Origin: Helicobacter anseris
Lineage (GTDB): Bacteria > Campylobacterota > Campylobacteria > Campylobacterales > Helicobacteraceae
Length of the DNA stretch: 64,000 nt
Reading direction: 5' to 3'
NCBI GenBank assembly: GCA_004368235.1
Contig: JXTW01000003.1
Location: 76,806 to 140,805 of the forward strand
Shown: piece by piece, positions 9,087 through 18,906 of the stretch
How the letters are laid out: each line of letters begins with the position of its first letter
How positions within the stretch are numbered: the stretch's first letter is position 1
The notes under the pieces: generated by a model
The model's input: the letters and a program-made list of their open reading frames with translations, nothing else
Database searches by the model: none
What the model was told of the DNA's origin: nothing
Position numbers and translations under genes: made by a program

Positions 9087-10130
9087 CTAGATGAGAATAC
9101 GGGGCAAAAAGCTGGATAGATTAGTAAGGATTTCATGCGGGATTGTGCCAAAAAAATCGCATAATGGTCTTACATCTTCAAAAACACAGATTTCATTTTG
9201 GTCACAGATAGCCGAGAAACAATCCATAGAGGTTTTAGGTAAGATTTCAAACCCATCTCGACTAAATAGTCTAGCTTTTTCACCATTTTTTTTATTGCCA
9301 TCATAGCGAAAGAAGCCATCACCATATCCAATATCATAAGTACTAATAATCTCATCTTTTTGTAATATACTAGTACCACTATATCCGATTTTTGATCCTT
9401 TAGGAAGATGTTTTGTTGTAATTTTTTCTGCCCAAAGACTAAGAACCGGCTTTAGCTTATTTACTATTTCAATAGGAAAATTATAGGGTACATATCCATA
9501 AGCAGCAATACCAATGCGGACAAGATCATCTTGAATATTTGATGTGCGTAATGCTCCTGATGAGCTAAGTGAATGGAAGCGAGGAGTAGGAATAGAGTAT
9601 TTTTGAGATAAATTAATAGCTTGTTCTTTTATACGAAAAAAGTGATTTTGTGAATGATAAAAATCCTCACTTTCATCATCCCCATAGCCATTGTGCCCAA
9701 ATATACCAAAAATTTCACATTTCTTTTTTAGTATTTTTTCAAATACTATATTAAGCTTATCCTCATTAATGCCATTACGATTCATTCCAATATTAATCTT
9801 AAGTTCAACTTTTGCATAATTTGGGATATACTCAAGTTGTTCTATATCGTGGACTACTGGATGAAAATTTGTCGGAATAAAACTTGGAAAACGTCCATAA
9901 AAGATAGTGATATGCGGAAATAAATTCTCTATAATTTTTGCTTCTTGAATATTTTTAACAAAAACATTTTTCACTCCATATTGATGAGCTAATGGGGCTA
10001 TAGTAGATAGTCCATGCCCATAGGCATTATCTTTTAGCACAAGAGCAAGTTTATCTTTATTGCCAATATGTGCACTTATGCAGTCAAGATTGTCTTTGTA
10101 ATGCTTTGTATTAATTAGGATTTTTGCCAT
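9087..10130 (-). CDS. alr: Alanine racemase
   Basis: PLP enzyme interconverting L- and D-alanine for peptidoglycan. The PLP lysine is in LVLKDNAYGHG near the N-terminus, and the second catalytic region GYSGTSILQKDE...YDIGYGDG is in the C-terminal barrel. At 347 residues it is slightly shorter than the usual 360-380. Its stop is 2 bases before truD, so it is probably part of the same operon. To my recollection alr is not next to truD in H. pylori, which would make this a local rearrangement. Confidence 0.93.
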   Translation of the reverse strand: MAKILINTKHYKDNLDCISAHIGNKDKLALVLKDNAYGHGLSTIAPLAHQYGVKNVFVKNIQEAKIIENLFPHITIFYGRFPSFIPTNFHPVVHDIEQLEYIPNYAKVELKINIGMNRNGINEDKLNIVFEKILKKKCEIFGIFGHNGYGDDESEDFYHSQNHFFRIKEQAINLSQKYSIPTPRFHSLSSSGALRTSNIQDDLVRIGIAAYGYVPYNFPIEIVNKLKPVLSLWAEKITTKHLPKGSKIGYSGTSILQKDEIISTYDIGYGDGFFRYDGNKKNGEKARLFSRDGFEILPKTSMDCFSAICDQNEICVFEDVRPLCDFFGTIPHEILTNLSSFLPRILI

Positions 10131-10183
10131 ATATTATTAATTTTAATAGAAGTTATAGCCACCATGAAGGTGGCAGTTAAGGC

Positions 10184-10495
10184 TTATTTTTTTGGAGGTA
10201 AGCCAGAGATGTATTCAGCAAGTGCTTCTATATCTGCATCAGATATATTTTTCATTTGAGCATACATAATAGCCTTATTACCACCATTGTCAGCTGTTCC
10301 AGCCTTATAACCTTTAAGATCCTCAAGAAGTTTGTCTTTTGGAAGACCAGCAATAGGACCAGTTTTTTGACCAGGAGCTACTTTTTGACCATCTGGTCCA
10401 TGGCACATTTTGCATTTATTAAAAACAGTAGGAGCTTCAGCACCAAGGCAAAGACTGGCAGCACCAAATAGCGCAAGAATAATAACTTTTTTCAT
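10184..10495 (-). CDS. Periplasmic monoheme cytochrome c
   Basis: A 103-residue precursor with a signal peptide ending in CLGA and one heme motif NKCKMCHG. A likely distal Met lies in AIMYAQMKNIS. It is similar in size and layout to the c553 at 6081-6380 (KGYKAGT and ALAEYISG-type blocks occur in both), so the two look like paralogues. The gene is on the same strand as recR and alr, with an 86-base gap after recR. The partner oxidase or reductase cannot be told from context. Confidence 0.9.
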   Translation of the reverse strand: MKKVIILALFGAASLCLGAEAPTVFNKCKMCHGPDGQKVAPGQKTGPIAGLPKDKLLEDLKGYKAGTADNGGNKAIMYAQMKNISDADIEALAEYISGLPPKK

Positions 10496-10581
10496 TCTCG
10501 ACCCTTTTTTATGTTTAAGATTTTGTCAAGCCAAAACGACAAGACATCTAGCCATTATACTACAAAAATTAAAAAAAGCTT

Positions 10582-11187
10582 TTATAGTTTAGTACGTGAT
10601 TGTAAAGCACGTGATAAAGAAAGGGAATCTACATTGTCTAATCCAATGCCTGTTGGTATGCCTTGAGCGATTTTGCTAAAACTAAGATTAAGATCAGAAA
10701 GTTTGTCCTCTATAAATAGCATAATCGCTTCATTAGCTAAGGTAGGGGAGAAGGCAAAGATGATTTCATTAATATGGTTATTTTGTATATTTTCGCGTAG
10801 AGAGTAAGGATTAAAGTTTTCTACAGAGTTTAATACAAAATAGCGTCCCTCATAATTTGTATTTTCTTCTAGGATAAAAATATCACGTGGATGCAAGACG
10901 ATACATAATTGCCCATTTAATCTGTGCTCATCAGAGCAAATATCACATAACTGGCTTTCACTAAGTGCATTACAGACTTCACAAGTGCGTATGTGAGCAA
11001 TGGCTTCTTCTAGGCAGTGTGCTATTTTAATGCCTAAAAATTTATTATCTACTCCTAGCGTATAAGCCATTTTTAGAGCACTTTTTTTTCCAATAGTAGG
11101 AATTTGCTCTAAAGCTTCAATGAGAGCATTAAAGGTAATTAATTTATTTTTATAGTTTTTATTCATTTTGTTAAACCTGATTTTCAA
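10582..11187 (-). CDS. recR: Recombination mediator RecR
   Basis: Loads RecA at stalled forks and gaps together with RecF/RecO. It has an N-terminal helix-hairpin-helix, a C4 zinc finger (CEVCNALSESQLCDIC) and a Toprim domain beginning QLCIVLHPRDIFILEE. The length of 201 residues is standard. A second in-frame ATG (MNKNYKN, 7 codons in) could be the real start; no strong ribosome-binding site decides between them. It is divergent from dnaJ. Confidence 0.95.
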   Translation of the reverse strand: MKIRFNKMNKNYKNKLITFNALIEALEQIPTIGKKSALKMAYTLGVDNKFLGIKIAHCLEEAIAHIRTCEVCNALSESQLCDICSDEHRLNGQLCIVLHPRDIFILEENTNYEGRYFVLNSVENFNPYSLRENIQNNHINEIIFAFSPTLANEAIMLFIEDKLSDLNLSFSKIAQGIPTGIGLDNVDSLSLSRALQSRTKL

Positions 11188-11347
11188 TTAGGGAAATGGT
11201 AGTATATTTAGGAATTATAAAATTTTTTGGTAGAATTCACAAGATTTTAGATTGGATATTCTAACTAGTTTTATAGTCTTTATAAATAGAAATCCTTACT
11301 TTAGATTCCCATTTGATGTAGTTAAGATTATGGAGTGATATATAGAT

Positions 11348-12466
11348 ATGGAAAGCTATGATTATTATGAGATTTTGGAGATTGAAAAAACAAAAGATAA
11401 GGATTTGATAAAAAAAGCCTATCGTAAAATGGCACTTAAATATCATCCAGATAGGAATCCTGGAGATAAACATGCAGAAGAAAAGTTTAAGCAAATTAAT
11501 GAGGCATATGAAGTTTTGAGCGATGATTCAAAGCGAGAAATTTATGATCGCTATGGCAAGGACGGCTTAAAAAATGGTGGATATAGTGGCTTTAGTGGTG
11601 CTGATTTTAGTGATTTATTTGGCGATATTTTTGAAGCATTTGGTGGAGGTTTTGGCTTTGGTGGCAGAAGCGCAAGAACAAGGCAGAGAGAGAAGTTTCC
11701 ACCTGATTTTGCTATAGAGTTAGAATTAAGTTTTAAAGAAGCGATATTTGGCTGTAAAAAAGAAATTGAAATAGAATATAAGAGCGCTTGCAAGGCTTGT
11801 GATGCTACAGGGTCAAAAGATGGAAAGCTTAGTGTATGTGAGCAGTGTGGCGGAAAGGGACAAGTATTTGTGCAGCATGGGTTTATGGCTGTAGGGCAGA
11901 CTTGCCCTAATTGTGGAGGTGAAGGTAGTAAGGTTAGTCAAAAGTGTAAGGAGTGTAGTGGGCTTGGCTATGAAACTTTAAAAGAGAAATTTGAAGTTAA
12001 TATTCCTGAAGGTGTGGATGAAGGGAATCGTTTACGTATATCTGGGCGCGGCAATGCTACAAAAAATGGGCGAGGGGATTTATACATTATCATGAATGTA
12101 GGAGAGGATGAGCATTTCTTGCGTGATGGTGATAATGTTTTTGTGGAAGTGCCAGTATTTTTTACTTCAATTATATTGGGTGAGAATATCACTTTACCAA
12201 CTTTACGAGGAGAAAAAGAGTTGAAAATCCCTCAAGGTACTAAAGATGGAGAACAATTTATATTTAAGAATGAAGGTGTGAGAAATATTCATACTGGAAG
12301 CTTAGGAGCACTAGTAGCAGTGATAAAAATTACATATCCAACTAAGCTCAATAAAGAGCAGCAGGAGTTAGCGCAAAAACTGCATGAAAGTTTTGGACAT
12401 CAAAGTACACCTTATAAAAATATTTTTGAAGAAGCTTGTAAAAAGATAAAAAGCTGGTTTTCTTAA
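11348..12466 (+). CDS. dnaJ: Chaperone DnaJ (Hsp40)
   Basis: Co-chaperone that stimulates DnaK. The J domain (1-70) has the essential HPD in [11 protein letters not shown] Gly/Phe-rich stretch follows at about 75-105. Then come four CxxCxGxG zinc-finger repeats ([32 protein letters not shown]), and C-terminal substrate-binding domains. All eight Cys are kept and 372 residues is full length. No CIRCE element is obvious upstream. tRNA-Val follows downstream on the same strand with its own -10 box. Confidence 0.97.
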   Translation: MESYDYYEILEIEKTKDKDLIKKAYRKMALKYHPDRNPGDKHAEEKFKQINEAYEVLSDDSKREIYDRYGKDGLKNGGYSGFSGADFSDLFGDIFEAFGGGFGFGGRSARTRQREKFPPDFAIELELSFKEAIFGCKKEIEIEYKSACKACDATGSKDGKLSVCEQCGGKGQVFVQHGFMAVGQTCPNCGGEGSKVSQKCKECSGLGYETLKEKFEVNIPEGVDEGNRLRISGRGNATKNGRGDLYIIMNVGEDEHFLRDGDNVFVEVPVFFTSIILGENITLPTLRGEKELKIPQGTKDGEQFIFKNEGVRNIHTGSLGALVAVIKITYPTKLNKEQQELAQKLHESFGHQSTPYKNIFEEACKKIKSWFS

Positions 12467-12487
12467 AAACAAAATAAGGAAATTTGC

Positions 12488-12493
12488 TATAAT
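12488..12493 (+). promoter_or_regulatory. -10 box for tRNA-Val
   Basis: TATAAT preceded by TTTGC lies 11 bases before the first base of tRNA-Val and just after the dnaJ stop. This gives the tRNA its own promoter. Confidence 0.55.
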
Positions 12494-12504
12494 TCAAATT
12501 AAAT

Positions 12505-12580
12505 GATCGCGTAGCTCAGTTGGTAGAGCACTACCTTGACATGGTAGTGGTCGCTGGTTCAAGTCCAGTCGTGATCACCA
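12505..12580 (+). tRNA. tRNA-Val (GAC)
   Basis: A 76-nt cloverleaf with encoded CCA. Acceptor GATCGCG pairs with CGTGATC. The anticodon arm CTACC-TTGACAT-GGTAG gives anticodon GAC. The T arm is GGTTCAAGTCC. Confidence 0.95.
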
Positions 12581-12632
12581 CTTTAGTTAAATCCATAAAA
12601 TTTAATTGATGAATTGTTATAGCATTATATTT

Positions 12633-14768
12633 TTAAAATTCCATGCGCAGAGAAAACCAATAATTGCGCCCAGGCAAATAACGTTGATAACTATTAACAT
12701 AATTAGTTCCTTTGGCATCTAGAGCAAAATCAATAAAATTAGTATTCAAGAGATTATTGATGCTAAAAGTTGCTGTAAAAAACTTTAAGAATCTATAACT
12801 TAATGCCCAATCCAATAAAACATAGTCTTTGTAATATTGACCTAAGATCGCATAAGGATCACCACCTCTTTTACTAGGTAGAGTAGGAGTTTGAAAGTTT
12901 CCTTGTAGCCTTAAATAAGTAGATAGATCTTTATAGCGATAGTTGATTTTTGCCATAAGTTTATGTTTAGGAATAGAATTGACAGCCAAGCCATAATTGG
13001 TACCAGAGAGTTGACGTGTGTATGTAAAAGCATAGGTGCTATCAAAGCTAAAACCATAAAAAGCTTGGGTTTGGATACTGGCTTCAAAACCTGCCATCAT
13101 CGACTTGCCAATATTACTAAAGTAATAACATCCAACTGTAGAATCACAAGTAAAGCCACCAGGGATATTAGTGTTTTGAGTAGTGGTATTAGTTTGGATT
13201 TGATCAGTAAAGTCTGTATAGTAGCCTGTAAATATCATATAAACTTTTTTGAAGTCAAAGATACTACTAAGCTCGTAATTCCAACTTTTTTCAGCCTGTA
13301 AATCTTTGGTGCCATAGTAGTAATAACCACTATTGTCAATGTTATAAAGACCATTATAGCTTTGAGTAAGAGCGGGGATTCTCATACCACTAGCAATACC
13401 AGCTTTTAAGGTAAGCCATTTAGTAGGATTGATATTGATATAGAATCTAGGGTTTGGTCTTGCAGCATAAAGATTTGCGTAGTTATAACGTAAACCTATA
13501 GTTGTTGATATATAATCATTAATAAAATATTGTCCTTCGCCAAATACTGCAAATTGATGCATACCACGATTAAAATCTTGAGATTTAATAATAAGATTCT
13601 CATAAAGATAATAGATACCTGTAGTTACAGATATTTCTCCTGCTTTACCAAGATCAATATCATTATTGATAGTAGAACTAAGAATAATATCTTGATTGCG
13701 CATAAGATTTGCATAATTAAGAGGTCCAGTAACATTGCCATAACCAGAGGTTTGCTGAGGGATCCTATCTGTTAGTGTATATTGAAGATAGCTTTGTGTT
13801 TTTCCCCAGTAATATTTACCATCATGATTGATTACAAGATTAGTTTTATTAAAATCATTAGTGGCGCTTGTGCTTTTGCTTGAAGTATTGAGTGTTGTGT
13901 TTGTAATATGATAATACTCACCATCAAAATAGATGGTATTGCTATCATCAATTACATAGCTTACCCGAGCTCCGGTATTATAGCTATACCATTTGCCTGG
14001 TGAATGTGTGGTATAGGGATTATTACCAGGTTTTGCAATAGGTGAATAAAAATAATTTGCTCCATTATGTTGATAGGCACCACGTATGTCAAAAAATAGA
14101 CGATCTTTGATTAATGGGCTAGCTAGATAGAGATTAATACCATAATTATCACCAAAATTAGCTCTTTGTTCTTGAATAGTGCTATTTATTTGAATAGATC
14201 CAGTGATTTTTTTTGGATTTTTCTTTGTGATGATATTAATGACACCGCCCATTGCATCAGTACCATAAATTATAGAAGCAGGACCACGGATAATCTCAAT
14301 CCTTTCAATCATAGAAGCAGGAGGCATAAAACTTGAATGTGCACCATTAAAACCATTGCTATTAAATCCACTATTGACATTTTGTCTGCGTCCATCAATC
14401 AAGATTAATGTGTAGGCACTGCCAAGGCCACGCATTGAAATTTGATTCTGACCGGTTTTTGTTTGCTCGACATATACGCCGGGGACATCCTGGATGGCAT
14501 CACCCAGATCTTTTATAGGTCGAGTGAGAATTTCTTCAGAAGTGATGACGCTAATACTAGCTGAAGCATCTTTTTTGTCTTGTGCAAAGCCGTTTGCAGA
14601 GGTGATGATAGAATCAAGATTATAGTTTTGACTATTATCTTTTGTTTGTGTTTGATTTAAAACTTCTTTTGTTTGTTGTTTTTGTGTTATTGCTTGATCG
14701 TTATCATTAGCATGAGATAGATTTGATAGCAATAAGAATGGAATGGGTAAATAGTAAGGCAATTTCAT
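12633..14768 (-). CDS. TonB-dependent outer-membrane receptor (siderophore/iron type)
   Basis: A 711-residue precursor. It has a signal peptide (MKLPYYLPIPFLLLSNLSHA), a short Gln/Thr-rich spacer, and a plug domain (about 65-195) with VITSEEILTRPIKDLGDAI and EIIRGPASIIYGTDAMGGV. A 22-strand-type barrel follows, ending in a terminal Phe (WFSLRMEF). The plug resembles the CfrA/FepA/IrgA group of catecholate siderophore receptors, but the ligand cannot be read from sequence. A near-perfect Fur box lies 39 bases upstream, so iron repression is very likely. The ribosome-binding site is AAGGAAG. The gene stands alone, divergent from argB. Confidence 0.9.
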   Translation of the reverse strand: MKLPYYLPIPFLLLSNLSHANDNDQAITQKQQTKEVLNQTQTKDNSQNYNLDSIITSANGFAQDKKDASASISVITSEEILTRPIKDLGDAIQDVPGVYVEQTKTGQNQISMRGLGSAYTLILIDGRRQNVNSGFNSNGFNGAHSSFMPPASMIERIEIIRGPASIIYGTDAMGGVINIITKKNPKKITGSIQINSTIQEQRANFGDNYGINLYLASPLIKDRLFFDIRGAYQHNGANYFYSPIAKPGNNPYTTHSPGKWYSYNTGARVSYVIDDSNTIYFDGEYYHITNTTLNTSSKSTSATNDFNKTNLVINHDGKYYWGKTQSYLQYTLTDRIPQQTSGYGNVTGPLNYANLMRNQDIILSSTINNDIDLGKAGEISVTTGIYYLYENLIIKSQDFNRGMHQFAVFGEGQYFINDYISTTIGLRYNYANLYAARPNPRFYININPTKWLTLKAGIASGMRIPALTQSYNGLYNIDNSGYYYYGTKDLQAEKSWNYELSSIFDFKKVYMIFTGYYTDFTDQIQTNTTTQNTNIPGGFTCDSTVGCYYFSNIGKSMMAGFEASIQTQAFYGFSFDSTYAFTYTRQLSGTNYGLAVNSIPKHKLMAKINYRYKDLSTYLRLQGNFQTPTLPSKRGGDPYAILGQYYKDYVLLDWALSYRFLKFFTATFSINNLLNTNFIDFALDAKGTNYVNSYQRYLPGRNYWFSLRMEF

Positions 14769-14806
14769 AATGGTCTTCCTTAATAAAGTAAATATTTTAT
14801 TAATAT

Positions 14807-14825
14807 AATAATGATTATCATAATT
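14807..14825 (-). promoter_or_regulatory. Fur box upstream of the TonB receptor
   Basis: The 19-mer AATAATGATTATCATAATT matches the classical Fur consensus GATAATGATTATCATTATC at 16 of 19 positions and is nearly palindromic. It lies 39-57 bases upstream of the receptor start, where it would cover the promoter (TATATT on the minus strand nearby). It is also about 90 bases upstream of argB, but argB has its own promoter region further downstream. Confidence 0.75.
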
Positions 14826-14915
14826 AAACTTTGTGAAGAAATAATCAAGACTTGAAAAGCATAGGTATAGATTAATGTGATAGAATGCCGAAAAAAATAG
14901 CTCAAGGATAATATT

Positions 14916-15767
14916 TTGAATACTAAAAATATCTCTGAAATTATTTTAAATTCTTTGCCCTTTATTCAACAATTTCGTCATAAAACTATGGTGATTAAAT
15001 ATGGTGGTGCAGCGCAGCTTAATCTTGAGCTAAAAGAGGGGTTTGCTAGAGATATAGCTATTTTATATATGCTTGGTATTAAGGTAGTAATCGTGCATGG
15101 TGGAGGGAGGGAAGTAAATGCAATGCTGGAGAGACTTAATATTCCAAGTGAGTTTAAAAATGGTGTAAGATTGACACAAGAGGAAGCTATTGGTGCTGTT
15201 GAGATGGTGCTTAGCGGGTCTGTTAATAAGGAGTTGAGTAGTTTTTTAAATTCCTATGGGGCAAAGGCTGTTGGTATTAGTGGTAAGGATGGGGGAGTTT
15301 TTGGAGCTAGAGAGATGCCTCTTGAGGGAATAAATGGGCATTATACAGGAGAGATTACAAAGGTGGATACCAGCCTTTTGGAGCTTTTGCTGCAAGGAGG
15401 TTTTATCCCAGTTGTTTCTTCTATAGCTTATGGAGAGGGTAAAAGTCATAAGGGATATAATGTTAATGCAGATTTTGTGGCTTGTGAGATAGCTAAGGCT
15501 ATGAAGGCTTCTAAGATTATATTTTTGACAGACACAAAAGGAGTGTTAGATTCTCATGGGAATTTAATTTCATCTATTAACCAAGTAGAGTTTGAAAGAT
15601 TGCGTAAGGATGGTGTGATTACAGGAGGGATGATTCCAAAAATTAGTTCGTGCTTAGAATGTATAAAAAATGGTGTGCAAAAAGCACATATTATTGATGG
15701 GAGAATTGAACATAGTATCATATTGGAGCTTTTTACAAGTAGTGGTATTGGTACAGAAATTTGCTAA
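14916..15767 (+). CDS. argB: Acetylglutamate kinase
   Basis: Second step of arginine synthesis, phosphorylating N-acetylglutamate. It belongs to the amino-acid kinase fold. The N-terminal KTMVIKYGGAA, the Gly-rich IVHGGGREVN, the NADFVACEIA segment and the ITGGMIPK motif are all visible. It has 283 residues. The start codon is TTG, with AAGGAT 6 bases upstream, and no ATG occurs in frame nearby. The gene is monocistronic by spacing and divergent from the Fur-controlled receptor. No arginine operator is evident. Confidence 0.95.
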   Translation: MNTKNISEIILNSLPFIQQFRHKTMVIKYGGAAQLNLELKEGFARDIAILYMLGIKVVIVHGGGREVNAMLERLNIPSEFKNGVRLTQEEAIGAVEMVLSGSVNKELSSFLNSYGAKAVGISGKDGGVFGAREMPLEGINGHYTGEITKVDTSLLELLLQGGFIPVVSSIAYGEGKSHKGYNVNADFVACEIAKAMKASKIIFLTDTKGVLDSHGNLISSINQVEFERLRKDGVITGGMIPKISSCLECIKNGVQKAHIIDGRIEHSIILELFTSSGIGTEIC

Positions 15768-15892
15768 ATTTACTAAAAATAATGATTAAAGTTGCGTCTT
15801 TTGGGGTATTAGCATAAAAAATTCATAAAAACTTGTCAAAAAGTTTGTAAAAAAAGTGTAAAATGGCTAGATACCGCAATTTAAGGATTTTA

Positions 15893-17539
15893 ATGAGAAT
15901 CAATTTGGATAATATGGAACACTTGGATGGTGATGAGGATTTTGCAACATTGTTTGAAGCAAGTCAAAAAAATGATGATGGTGTGATTCAAGAAGCATTT
16001 ATTATTAAAATTACTGATGAGAATGTGATGGTAGATGTTGGAGAAAAGGTAGAAGGTCGTTTTCCTGTAGAAGAGATCAAAGATGAGAATGGTAAGCTTT
16101 TATTTAAAGAAGGCGATAAGATTAAGGTATCTGTTTCTAAAGGTTTTGGAGAGCGTTTTAGTGTTTCTTATAAACGTGCTATTAGGTTGGAAAAAATTCA
16201 AGCAAAGATTAAAGAGCTCGGTGAGGATTATAAAGATAAGGTAGTTACAGCCAAAATTATACGAAAAAATAAAGGCGGAGTAGTATTGGAGGCTGATGGG
16301 GTTGAGTATTTTATGCCTAAATTTCATGCATCTTTTAAAGAAGAGAAGGGTAAAATAGTTGATGTTTGTATTATCAATATAAAGCCTGATCAGAATAGTA
16401 TTGTTGTATCAAGAAAACGTTTTTTTGAAATTAATCATAAAAATCAGAGTGAAGGTGCCAAAAAGATTATGGAGCGTGATGGTGCTTTAGATGGTATAGT
16501 TAAGCGGATTACAAATTTTGGTATGTTTGTAGCTGTAGATGATGTAGAAGGCTTGGTTCACTATACAGAAATTGCGCATCGTGGACCAATTAATCCAGCT
16601 AAACTTTACAAAGAAGGTGATAGCGTTAAGGTAAAAGCAATTGCTTATGATGAAGATAAGGGAAGATTAAGCTTTTCTATTAAGGCATTACAAGAAGATC
16701 CTTGGAAAGAAATTGTAAAAGAACTTAAGGTAGGCTATACCATCAAAGTTAATGTTAGTAATATCGAGCCTTATGGCGTTTTTGTTGATATTGGCAATGA
16801 TCTGGAAGGTTTTTTACATATTTCTGAGATTTCTTGGAATAAAGATATTAAGCATCCACAAGAAGTTTTAAGCATAGGTCAAGAGATTGATGTAGAGGTG
16901 ATTGAAATTGATACAGAGACTCGTAGATTGCGTGTTTCACTGAAGAAATTATTAGAAAAACCTTTTAGCAAATTTGCCAAGCTTCATAAGGAGGGAGATA
17001 TCCTAGAAGGTAAGATAGCTACTTTAACTGACTTTGGAGCCTTTGTTAATTTTGGTGATATTGATGGATTATTACGCAATGAGGATGCATTTTGGGAAAA
17101 GGGAAAGCGCTGTAAGGATGTATTAAAGGTAGGAGATGAAGTAAGGGTAAAACTTATTAAAATTGATACTAAAACAGAACGTATTTCACTAAGTTTAAAA
17201 GCACTTCAGGAATCGCCAGTAGATATTTTTGCCAAGAAGTATGGTATAGATAGTGTAATTGAAGGAGAAATTGTAGATATTAAAGATTTTGGCGTATTTA
17301 TAGGTGTTGATGGTGTTGATGTTTTGATTAGAAATGAGGATTTATTGGGAGTAAATAAAGAGGAGTTGAGCAAGGGTCTTAAACTCAAGGCTTCTATTGC
17401 ATTCATTGATTATACGAATGCAAAAGTGCGTGCATCTATGCGCAGATTAGAGCGTCAAAAAGAGCGTGAAGAGATAAAAAATTTTAATTCTGATGAGAAA
17501 ATGACATTAGGAGATAAACTTAAAGGTCAGCTTAGCTAG
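15893..17539 (+). CDS. rpsA: 30S ribosomal protein bS1
   Basis: An mRNA-binding ribosomal protein made of six OB-fold S1 repeats. Repeat signatures such as ITNFGMFVAVDDVEGLVHYTE, IEPYGVFVDIGNDLEGFLHI, LTDFGAFVNFGDIDGLL and IKDFGVFIGVDGVDVLI are spaced about 85 residues apart. I choose the ATG at 15893 (MRINLDNMEHL) because AAGGA lies 5 bases before it. The upstream in-frame ATG at 15863 has no ribosome-binding site and overlaps a likely -10 (TAAAAT, 15859-15864). That gives 548 residues. A short membrane-anchored protein follows 35 bases downstream. Confidence 0.95.
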   Translation: MRINLDNMEHLDGDEDFATLFEASQKNDDGVIQEAFIIKITDENVMVDVGEKVEGRFPVEEIKDENGKLLFKEGDKIKVSVSKGFGERFSVSYKRAIRLEKIQAKIKELGEDYKDKVVTAKIIRKNKGGVVLEADGVEYFMPKFHASFKEEKGKIVDVCIINIKPDQNSIVVSRKRFFEINHKNQSEGAKKIMERDGALDGIVKRITNFGMFVAVDDVEGLVHYTEIAHRGPINPAKLYKEGDSVKVKAIAYDEDKGRLSFSIKALQEDPWKEIVKELKVGYTIKVNVSNIEPYGVFVDIGNDLEGFLHISEISWNKDIKHPQEVLSIGQEIDVEVIEIDTETRRLRVSLKKLLEKPFSKFAKLHKEGDILEGKIATLTDFGAFVNFGDIDGLLRNEDAFWEKGKRCKDVLKVGDEVRVKLIKIDTKTERISLSLKALQESPVDIFAKKYGIDSVIEGEIVDIKDFGVFIGVDGVDVLIRNEDLLGVNKEELSKGLKLKASIAFIDYTNAKVRASMRRLERQKEREEIKNFNSDEKMTLGDKLKGQLS

Positions 17540-17574
17540 ACCTTATTATCTCTTATTATTTATGTGAAAAATAG

Positions 17575-18030
17575 ATGTCAAAGGTTATAAAATTTATATT
17601 CTTAGTCTTATTCCTTGTAGGTATTATTTTAGCTATTTATGCCTTTAAAAGCTTGACTATTAAACCCAAAACTAAATTGAGTTCTGCTTATCCAGAAAAT
17701 GATATTAAAATAGAAGTTCCTCATGAAAAAAAATGGTTTAATGATATAAAATCTACTCATAAGGATTTTGCTTATCCTGCAACTGAAGTTGAATTCTCTA
17801 TAAATTTTTTTCAAGATGGGTATAAAAAGCAAAAAAATCAAATTGTAATATCAAATGTTGATGAAGAGACTTTTTTCTGTCTTCGTGAGATTTTAAAGGA
17901 GGAAAATATACACTTTGCTTATAGGAAAACACAAGATAGTTTGGATATAGTGTTGTATTTACAAAATACACAAGAGGGTCGTTTATTGGATCTTTTTGAC
18001 TACTATGGTATACATTATAGCAAGAACTAA
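17575..18030 (+). CDS. Conserved membrane-anchored protein of unknown function
   Basis: 151 residues with one N-terminal transmembrane segment (about 5-25, FIFLVLFLVGIILAIYAF). A soluble domain of mixed alpha/beta character follows, probably in the periplasm. I recognise no catalytic motif. It sits between rpsA and bioB on the same strand; a small uncharacterised gene directly after rpsA also occurs in H. pylori, to my recollection. The gap to bioB is 18 bases, so they are probably co-transcribed. Confidence 0.8.
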   Translation: MSKVIKFIFLVLFLVGIILAIYAFKSLTIKPKTKLSSAYPENDIKIEVPHEKKWFNDIKSTHKDFAYPATEVEFSINFFQDGYKKQKNQIVISNVDEETFFCLREILKEENIHFAYRKTQDSLDIVLYLQNTQEGRLLDLFDYYGIHYSKN

Positions 18031-18048
18031 TTTTATCAAGGAAAGGCA

Positions 18049-18897
18049 ATGTTTAAAAAAGAGATTTTTTTGTGCTCAATTTCTAATGTTAGTAGTGGAA
18101 ATTGTGCAGAGGATTGTGCCTATTGTACACAAAGTGTGCATTATAAAACTAATGTACAAACCTATAAATATAAGCCCATAGAAACTATTATCTCTGAAGC
18201 TAGAAACTTAAAATCATATGGTATGCTTGGATTTTGTCTTGTAACTTCTGGCAGAGGTTTAGATCATGAAAAATGTGAGTATATTGCTAGAGCTGCTAGA
18301 GCATTAAAAGATGATGGACTAGATTTGCATCTTATTGCTTGTTGTGGGCGAGCCGATGAAGATTCTTTAAGATATTTAAAACAAAATGGAATAGATAGCT
18401 ATAACCATAATTTAGAGACTTCTCAAAGTTTTTTTTCAAAAATTTGCACTACACATACTTGGGAAGAACGCTATGAGACTTGTCAAAATGCGCTTAGAGC
18501 TGGTCTTGGACTTTGCAGTGGAGGGATTTTTGGGTTAGGTGAGAGTTGGGTTCAAAGAATGGAGCTTTTAGATTCTCTTAGATCGCTTAATCCGCATTCA
18601 ACTCCTATTAATTTTTTTATTAATAATCCTGCTTTGCCAATTACTGAATCTGTTATGAGTAGGGATGAAGCACTTGAGTGTATTATTATGGCTAGAGAAT
18701 ACTTACCAAGAGCAAGGTTAATGATTGCTGGAGGTAGAGAGCTTGTTTTTGGTCAAGATCAGCGAGATTTGTATGAGAGTGGCATTGATGCAATTGTATT
18801 AGGTAATTATTTAACCACAAAAGGACGTACACCAAAAGATGATATTAATGAGTTGCAATCCTATGGATTAAGCATAGCAACAAGTTGTCATAATTAA
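18049..18897 (+). CDS. bioB: Biotin synthase
   Basis: Radical SAM enzyme inserting sulfur into dethiobiotin. The 4Fe-4S motif is CAEDCAYC (C-x3-C-x2-C). The YNHNLETS and GLCSGGIFGLGE segments are typical of BioB. At 282 residues it is the short form that also occurs in H. pylori, versus ~346 in E. coli. The start has AAGGCA 5 bases upstream. HIT follows after 9 bases. No BirA operator is recognisable. Confidence 0.96.
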   Translation: MFKKEIFLCSISNVSSGNCAEDCAYCTQSVHYKTNVQTYKYKPIETIISEARNLKSYGMLGFCLVTSGRGLDHEKCEYIARAARALKDDGLDLHLIACCGRADEDSLRYLKQNGIDSYNHNLETSQSFFSKICTTHTWEERYETCQNALRAGLGLCSGGIFGLGESWVQRMELLDSLRSLNPHSTPINFFINNPALPITESVMSRDEALECIIMAREYLPRARLMIAGGRELVFGQDQRDLYESGIDAIVLGNYLTTKGRTPKDDINELQSYGLSIATSCHN

Positions 18898-18906
18898 GGA
18901 GCGGAT

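Noticed and set aside
10184..10495. The two small cytochromes c (6081-6380 and 10184-10495) as a recent duplication or repeat
   Set aside because: They share short blocks, but the nucleotide sequences are clearly different and they are separated by six genes. They are old paralogues, not a repeat.
15863..15892. Upstream ATG for rpsA
   Set aside because: It lacks a ribosome-binding site and overlaps a likely -10 box. The ATG at 15893 has AAGGA at good spacing.
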